This document shows positions 12,448-22,382 of a DNA stretch of 57,249 nt, piece after piece. The stretch lies in the NCBI GenBank assembly GCA_001579985.1, contig LRSR01001611.1:1-57249 (forward strand), read 5' to 3'. Each line of letters opens with the position of its first letter. Within the stretch, counting starts at the first letter, position 1. The DNA is from Hypsibius dujardini (Eukaryota; Tardigrada; Eutardigrada; Parachela; Hypsibiidae). The translations under genes and the position numbers were made by a program. The notes under the pieces are model-generated. The model was not told where the DNA came from and searched no databases. It worked only from the letters and a program-made list of their open reading frames with translations.

Positions 12448-13103
12448 CCCTCTGAGAAGCAGTCAGCATACACTTGCTAGATTTGACGGTCACATTCGAT
12501 TTTCAGCACGAGTTCTGGGTCTTTTCGTTCGCGGTTTTTTGCTTTGATATTTTCACCACATAGTTATTTAGATTCAAAAAAACAAATTTTCAAAAAAACT
12601 TCTCAAAGGGGTAGGAACCTACTTAGCACCACCTTGCTAACACTTGGACCGCCCGAACAACATCCAGTCCCACGTGTCGACATTTTTTTTCTCAATATCG
12701 AAAAAATAAGGGACTTGAGACTGGTCCTTAGTGCATCTAGTAAAACTGGTATTGCAATATTCGAGTGAATACAAGCGGAGTTAAAAATTATTAACCATTA
12801 GGAAAAGGTTAGAACTCTGCCTAATGATTCGCTGCGCTACCACTGGTTGTAACCACTACGAATGACGTGTAACTGACATTTCGTGACTGTGTAATCACTC
12901 GTTTGACTGTTTTTAGTCCATTCTTCATCAGCGGCGCCACGGTTCCCACTACCACTGAAACGGTTACATTTGATGGTTGTGGGGAATTTTCCAAACGATT
13001 CCGCTAGGATTTGCAAGGAATCATTCAGCACTTTCCCTAATCTAGCAAAGTTTTGCTAGACCCGGTTCTATCCGTATACCCAAAACACCTGGTTACCAGA
13101 GGG
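12448..13103. mobile_element. piggyBac-like MITE, copy 1 (656 bp)
   Basis: The element starts CCCTCTGAGAAGCAG and ends CTGGTTACCAGAGGG, giving terminal inverted repeats that begin CCCTCTG. It is bounded by TTAA on both sides (12444-12447 and 13104-13107), the target duplication typical of piggyBac elements. A subterminal motif TTGCTAGATT near the left end recurs inverted near the right end, where it forms a small palindrome (CTAGCAAAGTTTTGCTAG). It contains no transposase, so it is non-autonomous. A second copy of identical length lies at 50662-51317. Confidence 0.85.
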
Positions 13104-13107
13104 TTAA

Positions 13108-14189
13108 AACCTGTCAGCGTTCACACACCGGAAAGCTCAAGGCTTCCTGATTACCCTGTAATGTTGTTCTGCCTTTGCAATTGATACTTTTTGTTATGAA
13201 TAGCGACTACCGAACTGCCGCAAGGGACCTGCTAATTCTACTCAACATACGTTGATTTTTAAAACTTGATGGTATTAGTAGACTATTCTCTTCCACTTTG
13301 CACGCCTCAAGGAGGATTGGTAATAAAGTTTTGAGCCTCATGTTTAAAGAGAAGCTCTTTGGCTAAGATTGAAGACATTTATGAAGCAGAATTACGGTAA
13401 ATAGGTTCAGAAACCACCTTGCGCAACTATGCGCTGGCAAAAAATATTTACAAACACAAGGAAACATGATGGCTACTAGATTAGTTTATACCTTGTCTCA
13501 AGAGGAATAAATGCCCATGTCAGCCAAGGCAGCGCTGTAAACGTCACAACCAGGCATGCGTAATATTAGCATATTTAAATAACATTGGTAATGACGTGGG
13601 CATATCATCGGAAATTATGTCAATCAGATAAATACAACACTGCTGCCGGTAAAAATGGCGAGTCATTTCATTTTATCATCTCTCCGTAGTGTTGTCCAAA
13701 TGGAAAAGTCCCCACTGAAAACTAGATTTATCAATTGATTTGGTAGGCCCAATTATTATTTTCGTGTCAACTCTGGCTTGCATATTGCAATGAAGACCTA
13801 CAGGTTCTTATCCCGGTGCGGCTGTCAACGAGCGTGTTTGACAATCTAATTGGCAGGCGGTGAAGTCGGGGCTGTAAGTGATAAAATGAATCAATTAGTC
13901 AAACAGATGTCACTTCTGGTCTTCTTGGAGGAGCTGAATATGATGGAGAACAACAGATGATTCTAGGTAATGTCAACGGCGGATTGAGGTCGGCAAGCTT
14001 GCTGAAGGACGTGGCAAGAAAAATTCCCCTCCCCATCCTCACCGGGCCGGGGGAGGACAAGCTTAAGCATGTAAAAAATCTACAAATTTCCGCCAACCCC
14101 ACTCGCACTGCGGGGGGCGGGGGAGCCTTTTGGGCGACGGGGGGTTGGTCGTCTCAACGGTCAATCCGCCACTGGGAGGTTTGAGTTTT
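13108..14189. other. intergenic, nothing firm
   Basis: No supportable gene. 13890-14180 is GC-richer with short open frames on both strands, possibly repeat debris or a missed exon of the neighbouring Ig gene. Confidence 0.35.
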
Positions 14190-14573
14190 TCAGGTTAAAA
14201 CAATGAGGGATTTACCGGGTATAACGATTACTTGAATCACTCGCTGCACGTGGCCGGGGTGGCTGGAATTCGTTTGGTGATCTCCCAGACGACACTCATA
14301 AAGGCCACCGTTTACGGGAACCAGGCGGGGAATGCGCAGTGAACCGTCCGCGGTAGTGCTTGATCCAGTTGGAAGTGCAGCCCCGCCAATCCTATCCCAG
14401 TGAATGACGGCGTCTGGCTGGGTTGTCGGCTGGGTCGCATGATAACAAGGAAGATCTAAACCGTCGCCCTCTAATCCCGACAGAAGGGTAACATGTAGTG
14501 CTACTTGAGGCTCGCTGCTCGGGCGAGCTTGACAGCCTACCACCGCCATTGTGATGAGAACGAAGTCCCACAT
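14190..14573 (-). CDS. secreted immunoglobulin-domain protein, first exon or short gene
   Basis: ATG at 14573 opens a signal peptide (MWDFVLITMAVVGC, then QARPSS) followed by one Ig-like domain. The B-strand cysteine lies in DLPCYH, the core tryptophan in VIHWDRIG, and the F-strand cysteine in GGLYECRLGD, preceded by DGSLRIPRLV. An N-glycosylation site NSS follows. Read through, the frame stops at 14190 after 127 residues. Alternatively a donor (CCCG/GTAAAT, near 14216) removes the last few codons and joins an exon I could not place. Ig-superfamily proteins of this kind usually act in adhesion or immune recognition. Here only the single domain is certain. Confidence 0.6.
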   Translation of the reverse strand: MWDFVLITMAVVGCQARPSSEPQVALHVTLLSGLEGDGLDLPCYHATQPTTQPDAVIHWDRIGGAALPTGSSTTADGSLRIPRLVPVNGGLYECRLGDHQTNSSHPGHVQRVIQVIVIPGKSLIVLT

Positions 14574-15162
14574 TTTTTATTAGCTTAACTGTGACTGCGA
14601 GAATCACAAACTTCTAAGCCTGTTTTTTCGAAAGAATAAAGAATACACATGCATTGGGGGCAAGGAGAGTGAAAACAAATCAAGACTGCTAGATCGTTTT
14701 GCCGGGAACGATTCTTCATAGAGATAAGATGACTAGTTGGGCTTTGTTTGCCGTGAAAAGTGAAGTTTGCGCGGCCTGTTTCCAGCCAGAATACTTGTGT
14801 GGTCGTATCGGTGTTGGCCATCTTCGTTAAGTAAAAGGAACGAGGGCTGGTTTCTTCTGATAGATTATGACTCGCCGTGTTGACTCTGTTCAAAGTTCGG
14901 CAGTGACACTCAACGAATCTGCAGTATTTTGTCATTTCGGTGGACTCACATTAGTCGACATGAACAAACTCCTTGTGGCCGCGCAGTCATTCTTGCCGAC
15001 TATGAAAAAACACGTGACTGTATCTCGACTTAAATGATGAAATTTTGAGGCGCTCTGACACAAACATTTATATAGTCGTTGCAACGAATACATGATAATT
15101 TGACTCAGGTAATAATTAGTCATATTACGGTTCTATCATTCAGCTCAATATCATGTAAGTAA

Positions 15163-15336
15163 TTATCGGGGCTCTTTTGTAGTGAGAAAGTCATCCAAAT
15201 GCCATGGGGCAATTGATGATGACGGTGAGGAGTTCCTCGCTGTCGCACCAGTACAGCAGTCGTCTTTTGTTGCATTGTCGAGGAGCTCTTTCGCCAAGAA
15301 CAGTAAGGACAGCGCCACCGTGCACGTCTGTAATTC
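15163..15336 (-). CDS. orphan terminal exon
   Basis: After a strong acceptor (TTCTTTTTTTAG) a 57-codon frame runs to TAA, starting ELQTCTVALSLLFLAKELLD and ending FLTTKEPR. It has a hydrophobic start, an acidic cysteine-containing middle and a serine-rich tail. It could be the last exon of the receptor-like gene at 16029-16652, but the join is not proven. A second frame in the same exon is also open, so the reading frame is uncertain. Confidence 0.3.
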   Translation of the reverse strand, partial: ELQTCTVALSLLFLAKELLDNATKDDCCTGATARNSSPSSSIAPWHLDDFLTTKEPR

Positions 15337-16028
15337 CTAAAAAAAGAACACGCCGACGGTTAGTCATGGCTCTCATACGCGGGCTGATGGGGTGGGGGTG
15401 GGGAGAAGCTTAGGCTACAAGTTCCCTTTCCCTTTCATTTTTCTGGCTATATTCAGTTTTACGACTGCTGACCAATGTATTTTTGAGTGAGTATGACAAA
15501 CTGATAATTTTGCAAAGTCCATCTGTTTCCTCAAACTCGAGATTTAAACCCCAACGTTTGGACATAGGTCAAGTAAATGATGTGACAAAAACTCACGGGG
15601 TGATAGAAAAAGGGTGCGTTTTGTTTTATCGCTCAATAGTCGTGCGGGCATGGTTCAGTTTTTTTCTGAAAAGGAAACTTACAGGATTCTAAAAAAATCA
15701 ATCCTCAATTTATTAAGTTAGGGAGCAACAGTCACCATAAAAAAGCTGGGTTTTTGCCGGACTAAGAAGAATTTTTCCAGTAGCAAAAACTTTTCAAGGT
15801 TCAAATTTTGAACGAAAGTTCGCCGAGCCGAAATGTTTTGCTCATCTTTGCCACTGAACCTCGGCGCATCACGGATGACCCTACCTGTTCGTTATCGTGC
15901 TCTAGTGCAACCATCAAGGGGAAAGGCAAAATGATACGGGATGTCGGTGGGTCTAGTTATTTTCCGTTATATTTTTAGAGATCGTATCCCCCTCCAGCAT
16001 CCACATTTTACGCCTACGTATGTTGGTC

Positions 16029-16652
16029 TTATCCCAACAACAAAACCGCGAGTGAAAGGTGAGAGTCCAGCGCCGTCAAAAGTGCAAACACGAGTCCGAA
16101 AGCGATTCTCAAAACTGTGTAGTCTCCTGATAAGATTTCCATTGTCAGTCTAATAACAGATTAAACATGTCAGTAAGCGAGTTCTGGCTAGTTTGCTTCG
16201 TCCTACCTTCGTCGAAGACGGAAGTCTGAGTTCAAGCGCGTCGATCAAACCACCAATGGAGCTAATGATAGCGGCATTCTACAAAAACAAAAAGGCAGAT
16301 ATCTCTGCCCTGCAAAGTTTGTTCTGTGAACCGAGATACGAAAGTACCTGTTCATGGACGAGAATCAACGGCGCAAGAAACACCGTAATGTAGAAGCAAA
16401 ACATTGCTGATGAAGCAGCGTAAAAAATGTACGTCAGCATATTCTTATATTGCGGTATGAGAAGGTTCGCACCGAATCCCAGCATTGCCCAAAAATCGGA
16501 TCCGTACAAAACGAACAGCGTCATACTGAAATGCTTATTAACAGAATGGAACATTTCCACTGAATCGACATGAAGTTGTCGCCATTCCAGCAGTTTCTCC
16601 TCGAGCTGTGTTGGTGAACATTGTCCCGTCCCAGAACGAGTAGTCGTTTTCC
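16029..16652 (-). CDS. gustatory-receptor-like membrane protein, C-terminal part
   Basis: Three exon-like segments: 16652-16348, 16278-16207 and 16149-16029. The first two join in phase 0 (CATGAACAG/GTACTT to TTTGTAG). The first carries LLEWRQLHVDSVEMFHSVNK followed by two hydrophobic helices. The pattern W-x-x-LH ... VN-x-x-F-S is typical of the intracellular-loop/TM5 region of insect-type gustatory receptors. The third segment, in the frame starting MEILSGDYTVLRIAFGLVFA, looks like the final helices. It does not join in frame at the best donor (ACGAAG/GTAGGA); a weaker GT nine bases earlier would fit. Upstream exons were not found, and a hAT element end lies within about 190 bp. The gene may be truncated or interrupted. 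Ligand unknown. Confidence 0.45.
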
Positions 16653-16839
16653 CTAGTAAACATGAAACATAGGAAAAAATGATATGTCTTACAAAAAAAC
16701 ATGCTTTCTTACTTAATAAGTAAGGAATTTGTAAGGCGGATTTCAAACATTTTTAAGGCCTTTGTAAGGCTTATGTAAGGATATTTTGTAAGGCCTTATA
16801 ATCTTAAATAACGAGAAATAAAATTAAGGAAAGTGTGCA

Positions 16840-16998
16840 CTAGAGCTGTGCACGGTTAAAAAAATCAGTCCGCAAACCGCACCGCAGCCCAATTTTTTAA
16901 CCGCGACCGCACCGCACCGCGAGAAATCGACGAAACCGCACCGCCGCGGACCGCGGTTAAATTTGTCTTAACCGCAACCGCACCGCAGAAACCGCTCG
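16840..16998. repeat. candidate hAT terminal region with CCGCACCGC repeats
   Basis: TAGAGCTGTGCACGG at 16841-16855 resembles hAT terminal inverted repeats. It is followed by many copies of ACCGCACCGC and AACCGC on the plus strand (16874-16998), ending just before the transposase stop codon at 17005. Clustered subterminal repeats like these are usual transposase-binding sites in hAT elements. The matching end on the far side of the transposase gene was not found. Confidence 0.5.
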
Positions 16999-17004
16999 AT
17001 TCGG

Positions 17005-19733
17005 TCAAAATTTGTCTCTATTACTGTACAAAAACAGAATGTCGTCTGCCTTATCCGAATGTAGACTAGAGCGATCTTCGTCAAGAACAAAACCCGCCTT
17101 GCTAAACAAACGTTCACTTGCAACACTTCCAGCAGGAGTCGCCAAGTATTTCTTAGCCAATTTCGCTAGTCCAGGAAACTGCTTCTCGTTTTCTTTCCAA
17201 AGTTCAGCAGCATCCCCCACAGGGATCCGACACACCAACTCGTGGTACCGAGTCACCTCATCGGCCACTGATTCGGTGTCTACGACATCTTCGTTCTGGG
17301 AATAGTTGAACTTCTTCCGCTTGGCCGGAACTGTTACGGGGGCGGTCGTCGTCTCTGCTGCTGGTTTTGCTCGCGAAGGAAGCAAGCTGCGGGTGAGGTT
17401 GAGAATTCCGGTTCGCTCAGCGTCCGTAGAAAAAATTCGAAGTTTGCGGAAGGGAGGATGAAGGAAGCAGGCAATTTTATGCTCCGGTTGAACAATGCAC
17501 TTCTGCTTAAAGTTAACCAGCAACAGCTCCCCCAGCTTAATCAACGACGGATATTCCGACTGGTATTCCTAAAAGCAGAAACATGTGGAGTTCGGTCTTG
17601 CAAGTCACCCGGTAGTCTGCTTTCATCAATAAAAAAAAGCAGATAGGCAAACAGGTAGGCACACATACAGGCAGACAGACAGACAGACAGACAAACAAAG
17701 AGATAGACAGACAGGCAAACAAACAGACACACAGACACATACCGACACACAGACAAGCATACAGTCAGACAAACAGACAGACATTTCTACAGACAAACAG
17801 ACAACCACAGATACAAACAAAATCTCGATTCTATACCTCCAAATGCTCACGGACAGCTTTGAAGACATTTACGACCAGGTGCAGAGTTGGAGTTCGAGAA
17901 GCACTCAGTTCCTCTGTGGCTGTTTCGAAGGGCTTCAGCAGAACAATAAGATCGTTCAGCATTCCATCTGGTCCCGGCAGTGTATCTTCTTCGTTTCGCT
18001 TCTTCAAGATAGCCTCTACTGCCGTGAACTGGTCCTGCACTGACTCAAGCATTGCAACATGGGAACCCCAGCGTGTCACAACCTGCATTTAATAACAAAA
18101 AACTTTTTGTGAGAAGTGTGTCTATAGTAATTTGCATATGAATCATTATCGACAATCAACAACGTATATCTAAGTACTCAAGTAAAGGTTACCTGCTGTT
18201 TCAATGTTCGGGTGAGTTGTTTCACGAGACCGGTGCGTTTGAAGTGCTCTACCAACTCCTTGCAGTCCTTCACAAGTTGATAGGCTGGTTTCAGACGAGT
18301 AACGGCATCCTCTCCATGGTGTAATCGAACGAACTTTTCCAAAAAAATATCACTCAGACTTGTATTGATTCTATGGCAGGCACATGTGAAGCGGTCCAGA
18401 GCGGCTTCCTGAAAAAAAAACATCAGGATTAAAACAAAGGCCCATTTTTATGAATTTCAGTGTTTGCTTTTAAATTAAAATGAAATGTTTATGCATTTAT
18501 TATATTACGTCTTTTTAATTAAATCTAACTAAAAAATACATTTAAAAACGAAACAAATCAAAATTAAGATTAATAGTAGCATAAATTCAGTGATACTATA
18601 TCGTATTAATTAAAAACGTTAATCAATTTTTAAATACAATATTATAATTAAAAACGTTAACTAATTTTTAAATACAATATTATAATTAAAAATTGAGAAT
18701 TATTTTAAAAAATAAAAATCGCTTTTCAGTTACGTTAAAACTAACACACGTCAAATTCTATTTGTTACCAAATGTTAGTCCACTGCCACGCCCATTTTTC
18801 TAGTCACTTACTGAAGCCTTGGAAAGCTGCCGAAAGCTTTCACCATGTTGGAGGCACCATCAGTAACGAAGAGAGCATTATGGAAAAGGGTTTCGGTGAC
18901 GCCGTAGGGGTTTTTCAGGTTAGCCTCGACGAATTCGCGGATGTTCTCTCCGGTTTTGATTTCGCGGTCGTATTCTGTCATCAGCAAGGAGCGCTCGTGA
19001 AGTTTCCAGTCAAGGTAGTAATGAACGGTCAGACCGATGTAGTCTGTCTGCGAGCGAACTTCCTTCCACCCATCCAGCGTGATACCGCCACCGTACTCGC
19101 TGAAAACTATGAAGGAAAACAAAATTAGATATAATGTGAAAGCTTCAACTACTAGTACGAAACTACACGTAAATACTCAAATACTAGTAATCGGTAAATA
19201 CAGTAATGTCAAAATAATTAATTAGATTTAACGCCCTACGCAGTAGGCAAAAATATAAAATATAAAAATTAAATTGACTGATAAAACACAATGTAAAAAT
19301 ATTTACGAATTATTCTATGCTATGGTACATAAAATATCATGCAAAACGCAGGCATTTTATCAGCTTAATTAAATAATAATAAAAATTTGCAATTGAACCA
19401 ATCAGCAAATCAACTGAAGTATTACGTCACAAAGGAATCGACCGATCAATCAATCAATCAGTTAATCGGCGAAGTCACGTTAAGCAAGAAATAACACAAA
19501 GCCAATCGATCGATCGATCGAAAGCTACGTACCTGATACAAGTTCTGGCCCCAGAAGAGATCGCACATCCTTCGCTGTCTCGCCCAGCCGCCGACTTACA
19601 GTTGTACGGTGAGGAATTAATTCCGACGAGAGTTCCAACGAGAAATCAAACCGGCGACCGATGGAAACAGCAGCACAAATAATTTCAATAAAACCGACGC
19701 CTGGCCAACGGGCAAACGCAATAGCGAAGCTCA
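17005..19733 (-). mobile_element. hAT-family (ZBED-like) transposase gene, 5 exons
   Basis: Exons in transcription order: 19733-19533, 19106-18812, 18408-18193, 18082-17837 and 17568-17005. Motifs: ITLDGWKEV and HYYLDWKLHERSLLM (RNase-H-like core), FVTDGASNMVKAF (conserved Asp), FTCACHRIN (the C-A-C-H-R-x-N helix), VTRWGSHVAMLE (the RW motif) and the C-terminal dimerisation domain FPGLAKLAKKYLATPAGSVA followed by SERLFSKAG. Exons 1-2, 3-4 and 4-5 join in frame. Exons 2 and 3 are off by one base (CTTCA/GTAAGT against CAG/GAAGCC), as if one G of CAG/GTAAGT had been lost. No BED zinc finger was found upstream. The element is therefore probably a slightly damaged or 5'-truncated copy. Confidence 0.85.
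17640..17815 (+). repeat. (CAGA)n-rich microsatellite in hAT intron
   Basis: Degenerate CAGACAGA / CAAACAGA repeat filling most of the intron between exons 4 and 5 of the hAT gene. Confidence 0.8.
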
Positions 19734-19766
19734 CTTGTAAAAACGTAAACAATCAGTCGATCGATT

Positions 19767-20240
19767 ATGCATCGTAATAAAAAAGCTCTCCGAAGCGCTG
19801 CCTTCAATGATTTTAAAAATCATCAATCCCCTCTTGAATGTTTTAACTGTTTGAAAATAACTTTTGGAGACTTGGCTCCATCTATTGCAACCGTCTGGAG
19901 ATACTTTCGTCAATTTCGGGTTGGAAGGATTGATCTGGAAGATCGATCATCTTCAGGACGCCCCGCAACTGCAGTGACGCTCGCAAATGTCTCCGAAGTT
20001 CTGCGCCTCATCAAACAAAATCCTCACGGAACATGTGAGTGGATAGAGCAGGAATTGGGCATCGGATCCTCAGCCTTGCAAGTCATTCTTCATCGAAAGT
20101 TAAAAGTCAGGAAGGTCTGTGCCAGATGGGTTCCTCACAAGCTGTCAAACGACCAAAAACAGACACGCAAAGACTTTTCGGAGCAGATGCTCGAGATATT
20201 CAGCAAAAATCCCGAAATCAGACCCCTGGTCTCGACTTGC
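19767..20240 (+). mobile_element. mariner/Tc1-type transposase, N-terminal half only
   Basis: The frame from ATG 19767 reads as the paired helix-turn-helix DNA-binding half of a mariner transposase. It shows FGDLAPSIATVWRYFRQFRV, then DLEDRSSSGRPATA, a second HTH containing ELGIGSSALQVILH, and the clade motif CARWVPHKLSNDQKQTR. After about residue 155 similarity ends. The catalytic DDE/D half, including the expected T-V-D-E-T/S-W motif, is absent, and the frame ends at 20291 in unrelated sequence. It starts only 34 bases from the hAT first exon and points away from it. The whole can be read as a truncated insertion. A free-standing DNA-binding protein is possible but less likely. Confidence 0.75.
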
Positions 20241-20291
20241 AAAGACCCTAAACGAGCCCTGGCCCATTTATGCGAGACGTCTTATTATTAG

Positions 20292-22023
20292 CCGAGTGGA
20301 TACATTCAAATGGACGGACGTTAGTTGCAATCTCCCGGAGGCGGGTTATGGATGATCCCGGTGTTGACTGTCGATACTAACAATTACGTAATATACCATA
20401 CTGACAGATGTGTCATGACACAAGCCGGATCTATGGATATGACTGAAGTCACTTCTGCAAACCTCGTTTTTTTGTCACGCATAAAATAATGTTACTTGAA
20501 CAACGTTAACATCGAGGTGGGCGAGATTGTTCGAGCAACAAGGTCCTTTTTGCGATCTCCTTTTAATTTTCGCAACGATTAGTGATTTATGCCTTACTGG
20601 AATCTCCTACGAATGTCACGGAATACAATTGTATAGTCCTCTCAAACTATGACTTTCGCGAAAATTGTATGAGGGGAGAACAGGACCAAGCCTTTTTGCT
20701 TAAGCTTATGAAACACGTAAGGGGAGGGGGCCGGTCCTATGTTTTCGAATTTTTATGGGTTGTGCGGATAATACCGGTGTATTACAGTAGTCCCTTAAAC
20801 TACAACGCGCAGGTTTGTTTGTTTGTTTCTACAAAGATTATAAGCGAGATTCGTTTTTTTGCTGTATCAAATTATCCTTACATTCTCACATGCAGAGAAC
20901 AAAATGCCAAATGATTCACTTTTCCTAGTCAAATTCCTTCAATCAAGTCAACCACAAGTGACTTGGCGTACAAAACTAGATCTCAGTTTTTGTTTTCAAT
21001 TTACGAGTATTTCTAGAGCAGAGAATGTGCGCTAAATCAAAACATGTGTAATATTTCTAAAAGTTCATTAGAGACGAAAAGGGTCCGTCTTTGTTGTCGC
21101 CGATCAATTTGGACGACCGGAATGAATGTATTTGCTTTTGTCAGTTTACCGTGGCTTATACCTCCAACATCGTAAAATTCATAAGGTTTTTTCGCTGAAA
21201 TCAAGTACGAACGTCATTGCAGCAATCGCAAAACCATTTATATTGCATACTGCATTCATACTGCAATGGAGCAGATTAAAATGAAGTCGGAGTTCAGAGG
21301 ACAGTTCAGAAGAAGTGCGAAAACTTTTTTCGAAATTAATGTGTCGCAGATACAGCAAAGAATCGAATGCATTCTCTTCAATGGGCCCAATTGCTCCGTG
21401 AAAGCTTCACCATTTCAGTAAAGGAAAGGGAAGAACGTCATCTCGTTGAATCACAATCCCTTGACACTTGTTGAAAAGCAATAATTAAAGAATGCTCAGT
21501 TTGGTGGACGCTGAAGCGAAAAGGGCTACAAAAAATTGTGGAAACTGTACAACTGTTAGGCTAACCAGAATATCGGCAACTGGGTCAAATATTTGTTTGG
21601 TTAACCGGCGCTTCCCGTACAGATCTGAAGACATTCTCCGGCTGGCACGCAAGTATCCCACCTTTATCAGGAAATATTTAGTTTTAAATTCTCCAGCACT
21701 GGTGGCATTGCAGTAGGTGAAGAGTCCTTTATTAGGGACGCTACGGAAGGAAAAGTTTGGCTACGGCCGAGCCGCAGACAGCTGTAAAATCTGCTCCAAA
21801 AACGGGTTCATGGTTGATTCTGACTTGTAAGTACCGTTAACGCGCCCCTGCCGCGCTTAATACGGGCGAGCAAAGCCATGCGCAGGAATTCGCGCGAAGA
21901 CCAGAGGAAGCTTCTCTTTTGGATATCAATTAAAAGCCATTGTTCCTAGACCTATCGCAGCTGTGTATTTTGCGTGAAGCACGTTGCAACCAATCTGTCA
22001 TCGGAGCTTCCCTAGCCGTCTAC
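20292..22023. other. intergenic; one transposon terminus relic
   Basis: No supportable gene. At 21815-21850 a stretch ending ACGCGCCCCTG closely matches the right end of the hAT-like MITE at 54117-54152, so it is probably a solo end of the same family. Confidence 0.4.
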
Positions 22024-22033
22024 TATATAAAAG
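22024..22033 (+). promoter_or_regulatory. TATA box (TATATAAAAG)
   Basis: A canonical TATA box about 98 bases before the first codon of the defensin-like frame. Transcription would start near 22055, leaving a short 5' UTR. Confidence 0.5.
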
Positions 22034-22121
22034 TCAAAGTATATGGCAATTCGTCCAATTGTAATTAAAATATTTTATTCGCCTATGTGCCACCGATTTT
22101 GAATATTTAACAGTCCCGCCG

Positions 22122-22382
22122 GTGGAACTCTTCAGATCACCGACTTGTGTAAACCTAATTCTGCTAACGGTGTTGTTCTTTGGGCTTAGCCGGGGCAAAA
22201 ACAGTCTCTGTATTAGCCAAACCTATGCCGGGCAGTGTGAGGACAACGACGACCCAGCATGCAATCAGTCTTGCAAAGATGAGAGTCGGAGTGGTGGAAA
22301 GTGCGGACCCTTTAGGAGCACCAAGATCTGCTACTGCGACAGATGCCCAGACGCAACCGGTAAAGGAACGGAAGCATGTTAA
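22122..22382 (+). CDS. defensin-like cysteine-rich secreted peptide
   Basis: An 86-residue frame with a hydrophobic signal (CVNLILLTVLFFGLSRG) and a cysteine-rich mature part with nine cysteines. The spacing includes CNQSC (C-x3-C), GGKCGPFRSTKIC (gamma-core-like) and CYC followed by DRC, the cysteine-stabilised alpha-beta pattern of defensins. One extra cysteine ends the chain. Peptides of this type are usually antimicrobial effectors; this function is inferred from the fold pattern. The first codon is GTG, where family logic expects ATG (GTG GAA CTC ...). No upstream in-frame ATG precedes the stop at 22062-22064, and no in-frame 5' exon with good splice signals was found. The gene may use an upstream exon, a non-ATG start, or have lost its start. 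AATAAA follows at about 22541. Confidence 0.65.
   Translation: MELFRSPTCVNLILLTVLFFGLSRGKNSLCISQTYAGQCEDNDDPACNQSCKDESRSGGKCGPFRSTKICYCDRCPDATGKGTEAC

Noticed and set aside
17537-17868. Cysteine/valine-rich minus-strand frames between hAT exons
   Set aside because: They are translations of the CAGA microsatellite in the intron.
20582-20914. 110-codon frame upstream of the defensin-like gene
   Set aside because: AT-rich, no splice context and no recognisable domain; likely chance.
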